A stretch of 64,000 nt of DNA, taken from Phycicoccus avicenniae (GTDB taxonomy: Bacteria; Actinomycetota; Actinomycetes; Actinomycetales; Dermatophilaceae). Shown one piece after another: positions 37,623-45,363 of this stretch. The number at the start of each line of letters is the position of its first letter. The first letter of the stretch is position 1. The stretch covers positions 1 to 64,000 of the forward strand of contig NZ_JAGSNF010000012.1 of the NCBI RefSeq assembly GCF_018139485.1, read 5' to 3'. The notes below the pieces were generated by a model. It was not told the origin of the DNA and made no database searches. It saw only the letters and a list, made by a program, of their open reading frames with translations. Position numbers and translations under genes: made by a program.

Positions 37623-38588
37623 TCAGCGGCCGCGGGTGGGCAGGTGCGTCGGCGTCGACATCCGCGGCCCGCGCCGGGGCCGGTGGTGGCCGCCGAGCTC
37701 GAGGAGCCGCTGCACCCGGTACCGGTGCCCCACCCACGGCTCGAGCAGCGCGGCGAGGGCGTCGTCGTCGGCCGGGGTCCCGGTGAGGGCCCACGTCATG
37801 TCCTTCGCCACGTGGTAGTCCCCGAAGCTCACCTCGTCGGCGAGCCCCAGGGCCCGCTGCGCGACCTCCGCCCACGTCCAGCGCCCGACGCCCGGCAGCG
37901 CCGTGAGCCGAGCACGCGCGGCGTCCGCGGACATCGAGACGCACTCCTCGAGCCGGCCGGCCCGCCGCACCGCCTGGACGACCGTGCGCGACCGCGCGCC
38001 GTCGACCCCCGCCGCGAGCCACTCCCACGACGGCACGGCCGCCCATCCCGCCGGGCTCGGCGGGACGGCGAGGTGCAGCGCCTCGCCCGGCCCGGGCGCC
38101 GGCTCTCCGAACCGCCGCACGAGCCGCCGGTAGCCCGCGAAGGCCTCCTTGCCGGTGACCTTCTGCTCGATGACCGACGCGACGAGCGCCTGCGTCACGA
38201 GACCGGTCCGCGGCACCCGCCAGCCGGGCCGGCGCCGCCACTCGTCCCGGACGAGCGGGTGCAGCGCGGGCTCGAACCCCGACGGGTCGTCGTGCTCACC
38301 GAGCAGGCCCGGCACCTGCTCGAGCGCCCACCCGGCCCCCACGCCCCACGCGCTCGCGCGGACGACCTCGGACACCCCGCCGGGCGCCTCGAGCCGCAGC
38401 GTCGCCGGTCCGTCGGGGGTGCGCCACCCGAACCACCAGCCGCGCTCGTCACGGCGGCTCGTCGGGTCGCCCGCGCCCCGGCGGAGGATGCCGACGACGG
38501 CACCGAGCGGCACCGGCCGGGAGCAGCGCACCTCCCGGACCCGCGGCTCCCCCGCTCCCGTGCCCGCGCCCGCGCCCGCGCTCGCCAT
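37623..38588 (-). CDS. AlkA-like DNA-3-methyladenine glycosylase
   Basis: 321 residues of the HhH-GPD superfamily. The helix-hairpin-helix LPGVGRWTWAEVAQRALG and the catalytic Asp257 in SFGDYHVAKD are seen; AlkA-type enzymes remove alkylated purines from DNA. An N-terminal beta part (WWFGWRTPDGPATLRLEAPGG) matches the TBP-like domain of this family. No iron-sulfur cysteines are present. The C-terminal 20 residues are basic. It ends next to the G/C block and lies downstream of a methyltransferase on the same strand. Confidence 0.85.
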   Translation of the reverse strand: MASAGAGAGTGAGEPRVREVRCSRPVPLGAVVGILRRGAGDPTSRRDERGWWFGWRTPDGPATLRLEAPGGVSEVVRASAWGVGAGWALEQVPGLLGEHDDPSGFEPALHPLVRDEWRRRPGWRVPRTGLVTQALVASVIEQKVTGKEAFAGYRRLVRRFGEPAPGPGEALHLAVPPSPAGWAAVPSWEWLAAGVDGARSRTVVQAVRRAGRLEECVSMSADAARARLTALPGVGRWTWAEVAQRALGLADEVSFGDYHVAKDMTWALTGTPADDDALAALLEPWVGHRYRVQRLLELGGHHRPRRGPRMSTPTHLPTRGR

Positions 38589-38590
38589 CG

Positions 38591-39469
38591 TCAGACGAGG
38601 TGCCGCGGGGCGACCTTCAACGGCGGACCGGCCGGGGTCGACGCGCCCTTGAAGGCGGCCCACACGTACGTCGGGACGAGGGGCAGCGCGGCCGCGAGCA
38701 CCCGCTCGGGCACCCGCTCGGCCCACGCGGGCACGGTGTCGCCCGCCGCGAACGCTCCCGGGTCGGCCAGCACCGGCAGCGTGTAGTCCCACACGTCGTA
38801 GGCCGCGAAGAGCCGGCGCAGACCGCCGGGGGTGTAGTACCGCTCGTAGTACTCCTCGCCCTTGCGGGTGAGCCGCATGTACCGGTCGGCCGCCGGCCGC
38901 GGCAGCCAGGACAGGAACGGCAGCCGGTGGTGCGGCTCGACGACCTGCCAGCGGTGCCCCACCCCGAGGTAGAGCAGGCCGCCCGGCCGCAGCACCCGGT
39001 GGATGTCGGCGACGACGGCCTCGGGGTCGACGACGTGCTCGTAGATGTGGTTGAGGACGACGACGTCGGCCGAGCCGTCCGGCAGCGGCAGGTCCTCGCC
39101 GCGGGCGACCCGGAAGTCGACCCGCTCGCCGAACCGGGCGCGGGCCTTCTCGAGGCCCGGCTCGTCGATGTCGACCCCGGTCGTGCGCGCCCCGGCGAGG
39201 GCGAGCTCGTCGGCGATGAACCCCGCCGAGCACCCGACGTCGACGGCGGCGAGCCCGGAGAGGTCGTCGACCCCGAGCGCGTGCCGCACGACGGCGACGA
39301 TCTTCGCCGCCTTCTGCCGGCGCCCGGTCTCGTCGAGCATCTTCGCCATCGAGTCGGAGTACGCGAGCTGCTCGGCCCGGCCGCTCGCCGGAGCGGCGTC
39401 CTCGGGCCGCACGGGCTCGTCAGGTTGCACGGGATGGCCCGGCTGCACCGGCTCGCTCGGGTCGCTCAT
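38591..39469 (-). CDS. class I SAM-dependent methyltransferase, glycan-cluster type
   Basis: 292 residues. SAM-binding motif VDVGCSAGF (76-84), GVDIDEPGL, and VLNHIYEHVVDPEAVVADIHRVLRPGGLLYLG are Methyltransf_11/23-like. A Pro/Glu/Asp-rich N-terminus (1-32) precedes the fold. The C-terminal helical tail (YYERYYTPGGLRRLFAAYDVWDYTLPV) resembles methyltransferases in polysaccharide loci. The start overlaps the stop of the flippase-like gene (ATGA) so it belongs to the glycan operon that begins at 43398. Confidence 0.85.
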   Translation of the reverse strand: MSDPSEPVQPGHPVQPDEPVRPEDAAPASGRAEQLAYSDSMAKMLDETGRRQKAAKIVAVVRHALGVDDLSGLAAVDVGCSAGFIADELALAGARTTGVDIDEPGLEKARARFGERVDFRVARGEDLPLPDGSADVVVLNHIYEHVVDPEAVVADIHRVLRPGGLLYLGVGHRWQVVEPHHRLPFLSWLPRPAADRYMRLTRKGEEYYERYYTPGGLRRLFAAYDVWDYTLPVLADPGAFAAGDTVPAWAERVPERVLAAALPLVPTYVWAAFKGASTPAGPPLKVAPRHLV

Positions 39470-40410
39470 CCCCCGGATCCTAGGAGGTGGTGCCGACGAC
39501 CCCACAGCCATCCGCCCCCGGCGACGAGCAGGTCCGCCACGACGGCGAGGAACCGGGCGACGACGACGACCGCCGTCGCGGCGCCGAACGGCATGAACGT
39601 CACGAGCAGCAGGGCGAGCACCCCGTCGCGCACCCCCACCCCCGCGGGGACGAGCACGGACAGCTGGCCGACCGCCGACGCGAGCGCGAACCCGCACACC
39701 GCCGCGACGGCGAGGTCGGCGACGGGGGCGTCGGGCTGCACGGAGCGGACGAGGACGGCGACCCCGAGCCCCGCCGACACCCAGGCGCCGGTGAACCAGG
39801 CGCAGGTGAGCGCCACGGCGCGGCCGCCGAGGGCGTGCTCGAGCGGCTCGCGGCGCAGCACCCGCAGGCCGAGGCCGACGAGCCGGTTGAGCAGCGGCGG
39901 CCACAGCAGCACCGCCCCGACGGCGAGCGCCGCGACCACGGCCCACGCCGTGACGGGCGAGCTGCCGCGGGCGAGCAGCCGGGGCAGGGCGACGACGCCG
40001 AGCAGCCCCCCGCAGAGGATCGCGAGACCGATCGACAGCAGACCGGTGACCGCCATCCGGCGCCGGGGGACCCCGAGCCGCGCCCCCATCTCGGCCTGCG
40101 CGAACACCGTCCACACCGACCCGGGGACGTACTTGCCGAGCTGGCCGACGAAGAAGACGCTCGCCGCCGGGGGCAGGGCGAGCGGGCTGCCGAGGTCGGC
40201 GAGCAGGACCCGCCAGCCGCCGAGGGTCAGCAGCGGCGCCCCCGCCGTGAGGACGAGACCGACGACGACGGCGACGGGGCTGATCCGGCCGAGCTCGCTC
40301 GAGACCTCCGACCAGTTCCGCGCGAGCGCCCACCCGACCGCGGCGAGGATGACGACGAGCAGCCCGAAGCGGACGACGTCGACGACGCGGGAGCGGGACA
40401 CCGGCGTCAC
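39466..40410 (-). CDS. flippase-like membrane protein (UPF0104/LPG_synthase_TM)
   Basis: 314 residues and about 8 transmembrane helices. Hallmarks are FFVGQLGKYVPGSVWTVFAQAEMGARLGVPRRRMAVTGLL and LVPAGVGVRDGVLALLL, the two conserved loops of the lysylphosphatidylglycerol-synthase transmembrane domain family, found alone next to glycosyltransferases where a lipid-linked glycan flippase role is suspected. The GTG at 40410 overlaps the previous stop by 4 bp; another GTG at 40401 is possible. Confidence 0.85.
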   Translation of the reverse strand: MTPVSRSRVVDVVRFGLLVVILAAVGWALARNWSEVSSELGRISPVAVVVGLVLTAGAPLLTLGGWRVLLADLGSPLALPPAASVFFVGQLGKYVPGSVWTVFAQAEMGARLGVPRRRMAVTGLLSIGLAILCGGLLGVVALPRLLARGSSPVTAWAVVAALAVGAVLLWPPLLNRLVGLGLRVLRREPLEHALGGRAVALTCAWFTGAWVSAGLGVAVLVRSVQPDAPVADLAVAAVCGFALASAVGQLSVLVPAGVGVRDGVLALLLVTFMPFGAATAVVVVARFLAVVADLLVAGGGWLWGRRHHLLGSGG

Positions 40411-42323
40411 TTCCGCCGGAAGGTGAGCCGCAGCACCGCGTACGCCGGGGACCCGCTGCCACCGAACGAGGACCGGGCCTGCGCCATCCGCCCGAGGACG
40501 TCGCCGTCGACGTCGCCGACGAGGGTCAGCCCGAGGTCGTCGGCCCGCGCGAGGATGCCGCGGACGTCGGCCGGGCGGACGGCGAACTCCGGGTCGTCGT
40601 CGCCGATCGGGACGGTGAGCAGCAGCAGCCCGCCGGTGCGCAGCGTCCACGACGCCTGCCCGACGACGAGGTCGACGTCGGACGCCGTGCACCCGCCGGG
40701 GTGCAGCCGGGCGACGACGTCGAGGCTCGCGGTGTCGACGTCGAGCACCTCGACGGCGGCGCGGCGGCCGGTGAGCTCGAGCTCGACGGGGGCGAAGCCG
40801 AGCGCGCGCGTCCAGCGCGAGAAGGGGCTGCCCGACCCGGACTCGTCGACGACGACGGCGGTCCGCGACCGGTCGTCGAGGACCCGCACGAGGGCCGCGA
40901 CCGCCCCGAGGGCAGCCCACGCGGCGACGGGGTCCTTGGCGCGCGGCAGCCCGAGGAGACGGGCGACCTCCTGGGCGTCGACGGCCTCGGCGTCGACGGT
41001 GAGCAGGTCGGTGGCCCGCAGCTCGTCGGGCAGGTCGACCGGGGACAGCTCGAGCACGGGGCCGCGACGGGCCCGCAGGCCGGCGACCGCGGCCCGCACC
41101 CGCGCCACCCGGCCGAGGGGCACGGCGGCCGGCTCGTCGTCGTCCCAGACGGTCGGCGCCGCGGCGAGGGCCTCGACGGCACCGACGTAGTTGGCCCAGG
41201 CCCGGTCGAGGTCGGGCTCGCGCACCCCGTCCGCGAGCGCCGCGACGGCACCCGGTCCCGTGAGACGGCGCAGCGCCGTGACGAGGGCGTCCCGGTCCCC
41301 CGGCGCCGCGAGCACCCCGTCGACGCCGTCGCGCACCTGGTCCGCGAAGGTCCCGACGCTCGTCGCGAGCACGGGCAACCCGTGCCGCTGCGCGAGGAGG
41401 ACGTTCTGCGACGCGGTCGCCGAGCGGTACGGCAGGGCGAGGACGTCGTGGCGGGCCATGAGCCCGGCGATCCGGTCGGCCGGCACGTAGCCGCCGTGCA
41501 CCTCGACCCGGCCCCGCAGCCGAGGGTCGGCGGCGAGGTCGCGGACGCGGCGACCGGCCTCCCCCCACAGCTCTCCGGCGACGGTGAGGGTCACGCCCTC
41601 GACCTCGCGGACCGCCTCGACGAGCAGGTCGAGCCCCTTGTAGTCGCGGACGATGCCGAGCGCGAGGAGGCGGACCGGGCCGTCGTGCGCGGGCCGGTCC
41701 ACACGTGGGCCTCCCGGCAGGTGCGGCGGCAGGTCGACCTCGCGCACCCGGCGCGCCCCGAGCTCCGCGGCCAGCCGGGCCTGCTCGCCCGAGTGGACGA
41801 CGACGGCGTCGGCCGCGGCGAGGAGCGCCCCCACGAGGCGCCGGTCCCCCGGGTGCGGCTCGTGCGGCAGGACGTTGTGCGCGACGACGACGACGGCGGG
41901 CCCGCGGCGGCCGTCCCGTCGACCGGCGCCGGCGGCCCGCAGCAGCGCGAGGTGCGCCGGGACGACGGCCGGGACGACGTGGACGAGGACGACGACGTCG
42001 ACGTCCCGCAGCCGGCGTCCGGTGCGGACCCAGGTGTCCGGGCGGGCCCAGGACAGCACCCGCATGCTCCGCGGGTAGGGGGTGACGTCGGGGCTGCCGC
42101 CGGGGACCGCCTGCTCGCCCGGGTAGAGGCGGGCCGGGTACAGGTGGCTCCAGGAGACGAGCGCGACGTCGTGGCCGGCCTCGGACAGCTCGTGGGCGAG
42201 GGTCGTCGTGTGGGCCGCGACCCCGCCCTTGTAGGGGTGGGTCGGGCCGACGAGCGCGACGGAGAGCGCGGCGTCGGACCCGGGGAGGTCGGACCCGGGG
42301 CCGTCCGGCCGGTCCTCAGACAC
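40407..42323 (-). CDS. GT4 glycosyltransferase fused to a C-terminal methyltransferase-like domain
   Basis: 638 residues. Residues 20-385 are a GT-B glycosyltransferase: VALVGPTHPYKGGVAAHTTTLAHELS at the start, LALGIVRDYKGLDLLVEAV, and donor-site SATASQNVLLAQRHGLPVLAT (301-321). After a linker near 390-420, residues 425-638 look like a degraded Rossmann methyltransferase half (LDVDTASLDVVARLHPGG; VGQASWTLRTGGLLLLTVPIGDDD) without an obvious GxGxG SAM loop. Sugar and acceptor are unknown. It overlaps GT2 by 8 bp and the flippase gene by 4 bp. Confidence 0.82.
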   Translation of the reverse strand: MSEDRPDGPGSDLPGSDAALSVALVGPTHPYKGGVAAHTTTLAHELSEAGHDVALVSWSHLYPARLYPGEQAVPGGSPDVTPYPRSMRVLSWARPDTWVRTGRRLRDVDVVVLVHVVPAVVPAHLALLRAAGAGRRDGRRGPAVVVVAHNVLPHEPHPGDRRLVGALLAAADAVVVHSGEQARLAAELGARRVREVDLPPHLPGGPRVDRPAHDGPVRLLALGIVRDYKGLDLLVEAVREVEGVTLTVAGELWGEAGRRVRDLAADPRLRGRVEVHGGYVPADRIAGLMARHDVLALPYRSATASQNVLLAQRHGLPVLATSVGTFADQVRDGVDGVLAAPGDRDALVTALRRLTGPGAVAALADGVREPDLDRAWANYVGAVEALAAAPTVWDDDEPAAVPLGRVARVRAAVAGLRARRGPVLELSPVDLPDELRATDLLTVDAEAVDAQEVARLLGLPRAKDPVAAWAALGAVAALVRVLDDRSRTAVVVDESGSGSPFSRWTRALGFAPVELELTGRRAAVEVLDVDTASLDVVARLHPGGCTASDVDLVVGQASWTLRTGGLLLLTVPIGDDDPEFAVRPADVRGILARADDLGLTLVGDVDGDVLGRMAQARSSFGGSGSPAYAVLRLTFRRK

Positions 42324-43398
42324 CGTCGCGGGACCGGACGACGAGGTCGGAGAGCAGGGCGAGCGAGGCGATCATGATGCCGCTGACGACGAGCAGGACG
42401 GTGCTCGCCGGGAAGTAGAACGGGTGGCGCACCATGTCGACGACCGCCTTGACGACGCCGATCGCGAGCATCCACAGCGCCGGCGGCATGAGCACCTTGA
42501 GCGGCTCGAAGTACATGACCATCCGCAGCACCTGGAGGATGTAGCGGTAGGCGTCGCGGACGAAGTGGAACTTGCTGACCCCGGCGCGCTTGGCGTAGGT
42601 CGTCTCGACGTACTTGATGTCGTGCTGGTTGGACAGGAACGCGATCGTGATCGTCGTGACGCAGGAGAACCCCGCGGGCAGCAGCCGCAGGTAGGGCAGC
42701 GAGACGTCGCGCCGGAAGGCCCGTAGCCCGGAGTTCAGGTCGGGGATGCGGGTCTTGGTCAGCCACTCGGCGATCTTGCGGATGAGCCACTTCGCCGGGA
42801 CGCGGGCCCACTTGTGGGTGCCCTCCTCGGTCGTGCGGGCGCCGACGACCTGGTCGTACGTCGGGTCGTCGCGCAGGGTCCGGACGAGCTCGGGGATGCG
42901 CTCGTTCTCGTACGTCATGTCGGCGTCGGTCCACACGACGATCTCGCCGCGGGCCTGCTGGGTGCCGATCCGCCGGGCCGTCCCGGACCCCCCGTTGCGC
43001 CGGAAGGGCAGCACGCGCACGTGCGGGTAGCGGTCCTGGGCGGCGCGCAGGACGGCGAGCGTGTCGTCGGTCGAGGCGTCGTCGATGCACAGCAGCTCGT
43101 AGGTGAGCTCGCTGTCGTCGAGGACCGCCGAGATGCGGTCGATCTCCTCGAGGACGTGGGCACCCTCGTTGAAGCACGGCAGGACGACCGTGACGTACGG
43201 GACGGGTCCGGGGCCCTCGGGGCCGTCCTCGACGACGTAGCCGCCGCTCGTACGCGTCCGCTCGTTCGACGGCCGCGCCGAGGGGTCGTACCCGCGTCCG
43301 GCGAGCTCGCCGACGCGGACGTCGATGCGCTCGGTGGACGCGGCGTGGAGGGCGTCGTGGTCGGCGCCGGTGTCGCCGGCCTCGGGGTGCTCGTTCAT
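42316..43398 (-). CDS. GT2 glycosyltransferase with membrane anchor
   Basis: 360 residues. A polar N-terminus (1-65) leads into a GT-A domain: VTVVLPCFNEG (69-79), ELLCIDDASTDDT, DADMTYE metal site, and VRGARTTEEG-like region. Two C-terminal hydrophobic helices (LWMLAIGVVKAVVDMV; VLLVVSGIMIASLALLSDLVV) anchor it. The pattern is that of polyprenyl-phosphate sugar transferases such as dolichol-phosphate mannosyltransferase or GtrB. It is the first gene of the four-gene glycan operon, so it may supply polyprenyl-phosphate-sugar or begin assembly. Confidence 0.88.
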   Translation of the reverse strand: MNEHPEAGDTGADHDALHAASTERIDVRVGELAGRGYDPSARPSNERTRTSGGYVVEDGPEGPGPVPYVTVVLPCFNEGAHVLEEIDRISAVLDDSELTYELLCIDDASTDDTLAVLRAAQDRYPHVRVLPFRRNGGSGTARRIGTQQARGEIVVWTDADMTYENERIPELVRTLRDDPTYDQVVGARTTEEGTHKWARVPAKWLIRKIAEWLTKTRIPDLNSGLRAFRRDVSLPYLRLLPAGFSCVTTITIAFLSNQHDIKYVETTYAKRAGVSKFHFVRDAYRYILQVLRMVMYFEPLKVLMPPALWMLAIGVVKAVVDMVRHPFYFPASTVLLVVSGIMIASLALLSDLVVRSRDGV

Positions 43399-43435
43399 CG
43401 CCCGCGAGCCTACCGGCGCGCCCCCGGGCCGGGGC

Positions 43436-44440
43436 TCAGGCGCCGTCGACGAGCCGGGCGACGGCCTTCTCGACCGCGGCCTGCCGGCGGGTCTCGTCCG
43501 GGTACCGGCGCCGCAGGGTGCCGGCGATGGTCACCCCGTCCTCGTACCGGTCGAGCACCCGCGGGTCGATGTACGACGAGCGGGCGATCGTCGGGGTGTT
43601 GCCGAGGTATGCGGCGACCTCCTCGACCGCCGCCTTCTCCGCCTGCTTGCGCGAGGCCTTCGTGTCCCCCGGCTCGTCGGACTCCGCGAGCGCGACGGCG
43701 GCGAGGACGGTCGCGTGCCACGTCCGGAAGTCCTTCGCCGTGAGGTCCTCGGCGACCATCTGCGAGATGTAGTCGTTGACGGCGGCGGCGTCGAGGTCGG
43801 CCCAGCGGGCCGTGCCGCGGTAGGCGAGCAGCCGCTTGGAGCCCCCGCGGCGGCGGCGCATGTAGTTGAGCGACTCGATGACCGCCGGGTCGCTGATCGT
43901 GATCGAGTGCTCGACCCCGGACTTGCCGACGAACGAGAAGACGAGGTCCTCACCCCGACGCCGCACGTGGCGACGCTCGAGGGTCGTGAGGCCGAAGGAG
44001 CCGTTGGAGTCGGCGTAGGCGTCGGACCCGATCCGGAAGTAGCCGAGGTCGAGCAGCCGGGTCGCGGTCGCGGCGGCCCGGGCGAGCGGCATGCCCTCTC
44101 CCGCGAGGTCGGTGACGATGCGCTCGCGCGCCCGCGCCAGCCGGGCCCCCGCGAGGACGACCCGGTCGAACTTCAGCTCGTCCCGCTTGGCCCGCCACTC
44201 GGGGTGGTAGAGGTACTGGCGCCGGCCCGCGGCGTCGGTGCCGACCGCCTGGATGTGACCGGTGGGGTACGGGCAGATCCACACGTCCTCCCAGGCCGGG
44301 GGGATCGCGAGCGCCTTGACCCGGGCGACGTCCTCCGCCGGCAGCCGCTCCCCGCCCGCGTCCCGGTACGAGAAGTGCCTGCCGGCCCGGCGCCGGGTCC
44401 ACCCGGCCGACCGCGGGGACACCCGTCGCAACCTCGCCAT
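43436..44440 (-). CDS. type IB DNA topoisomerase
   Basis: 334 residues of the bacterial, poxvirus-like topoisomerase IB, which relaxes supercoils through a 3'-phosphotyrosine. The nucleophile is Tyr290 (ARSSYIDPRVL), with the Arg/Lys elements LGYFRIGSDAY and VFSFVGKSGVEH and a His in FRTWHATVL. Length and motif order are normal. It stands alone and divergent from the HisN-like gene. Confidence 0.92.
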   Translation of the reverse strand: MARLRRVSPRSAGWTRRRAGRHFSYRDAGGERLPAEDVARVKALAIPPAWEDVWICPYPTGHIQAVGTDAAGRRQYLYHPEWRAKRDELKFDRVVLAGARLARARERIVTDLAGEGMPLARAAATATRLLDLGYFRIGSDAYADSNGSFGLTTLERRHVRRRGEDLVFSFVGKSGVEHSITISDPAVIESLNYMRRRRGGSKRLLAYRGTARWADLDAAAVNDYISQMVAEDLTAKDFRTWHATVLAAVALAESDEPGDTKASRKQAEKAAVEEVAAYLGNTPTIARSSYIDPRVLDRYEDGVTIAGTLRRRYPDETRRQAAVEKAVARLVDGA

Positions 44441-44542
44441 GCCCGCACTCTAGACAGTGACCGGCGCCGTGACCTGCACGGACGCCGACCCTCGACGACC
44501 AGCGGGTTTGGTGCTGCTCGCCGCGTGTGGAAGCGTTGAGGC

Positions 44543-45340
44543 ATGTCCGGGCTCTCGACCGACACCGTCTCCGACCTGCTCCGCGAGGTCGCCGCCGCGG
44601 TCATCACCCCTCGATTCCGCTCGCTCGACGACGACGAGGTGATGGAGAAGAACCCCGGCGACCTCGTCACCGTCGCCGACCGCGAGGCCGAGGAGCTCAT
44701 CACCGGCCGCCTCCTCGCGGCCTACCCCGACGCCGTCGTCCTCGGCGAGGAGGCCTACGCCGCGGACCGCGGACTCATGGACCGCTACCTCGCGGCCGAG
44801 CACGCGTTCACCGTCGACCCCGTCGACGGGACGAAGAACTTCGTCAACGGCTCCCCCGACCACGCCGTCATGGTCGCCGAGGTCGTCGGCGGCGAGACCG
44901 TCCGCTCCTGGATCCACCAGCCCGCGCACGGGGTGACCTGGACCGCCGAGCGCGGCGCCGGCACCCGGCGGGACGGCGAGCCGGTGACGACTACCCCGGT
45001 CGACGCGGGCACCACCCCGCGCGGGGTCACCTCGGCCTGGGCCCTCAAGGGCCACACCCTCGACGGGCTCGCCCCGATGGGCCTGTCCTGGGTGTGCTGC
45101 GGGGTCGACTACCCCCGCCTGCTCGAGGGGGCGACCGACTACATCGTGTACTCCCGCTCCAACCCGTGGGACCACGCGCCGGGCACGCTCATGGTCACCG
45201 AGGCCGGCGGCTGCGTCGCGCACCCCGACGGCACGCGCTACTCGCCGCGCTCGCTGCGGCCCGGGCTCGTCGTCGGGGTCGACCCGCACACGTGCGGGGC
45301 GGTCCAGCGCCGCGTCGAGGAGCACTTCACCCGCGACTGA
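44543..45340 (+). CDS. HisN-like inositol-phosphatase-family enzyme
   Basis: 265 residues. The metal motifs GEEAY, DPVDGTKNF and NPWDHAPG identify an IMPase-fold phosphatase; the sequence around WDHAPGTLMVTEAGGCVAHPDG resembles HisN histidinol-phosphate phosphatases and related IMPases. Roles in histidine synthesis or sugar phosphate hydrolysis are both possible. It is a different paralogue from the one at 24263. The ATG at 44543 lies 102 bp from the divergent topoisomerase. Confidence 0.85.
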   Translation: MSGLSTDTVSDLLREVAAAVITPRFRSLDDDEVMEKNPGDLVTVADREAEELITGRLLAAYPDAVVLGEEAYAADRGLMDRYLAAEHAFTVDPVDGTKNFVNGSPDHAVMVAEVVGGETVRSWIHQPAHGVTWTAERGAGTRRDGEPVTTTPVDAGTTPRGVTSAWALKGHTLDGLAPMGLSWVCCGVDYPRLLEGATDYIVYSRSNPWDHAPGTLMVTEAGGCVAHPDGTRYSPRSLRPGLVVGVDPHTCGAVQRRVEEHFTRD

Positions 45341-45363
45341 CCCGGCCGGGTCGGCACCGTCGC

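Noticed and set aside
45337-45354. GACCCGGCCGGGTC palindrome as terminator
   Set aside because: It has no loop and short arms; in such GC-rich DNA it may be chance.
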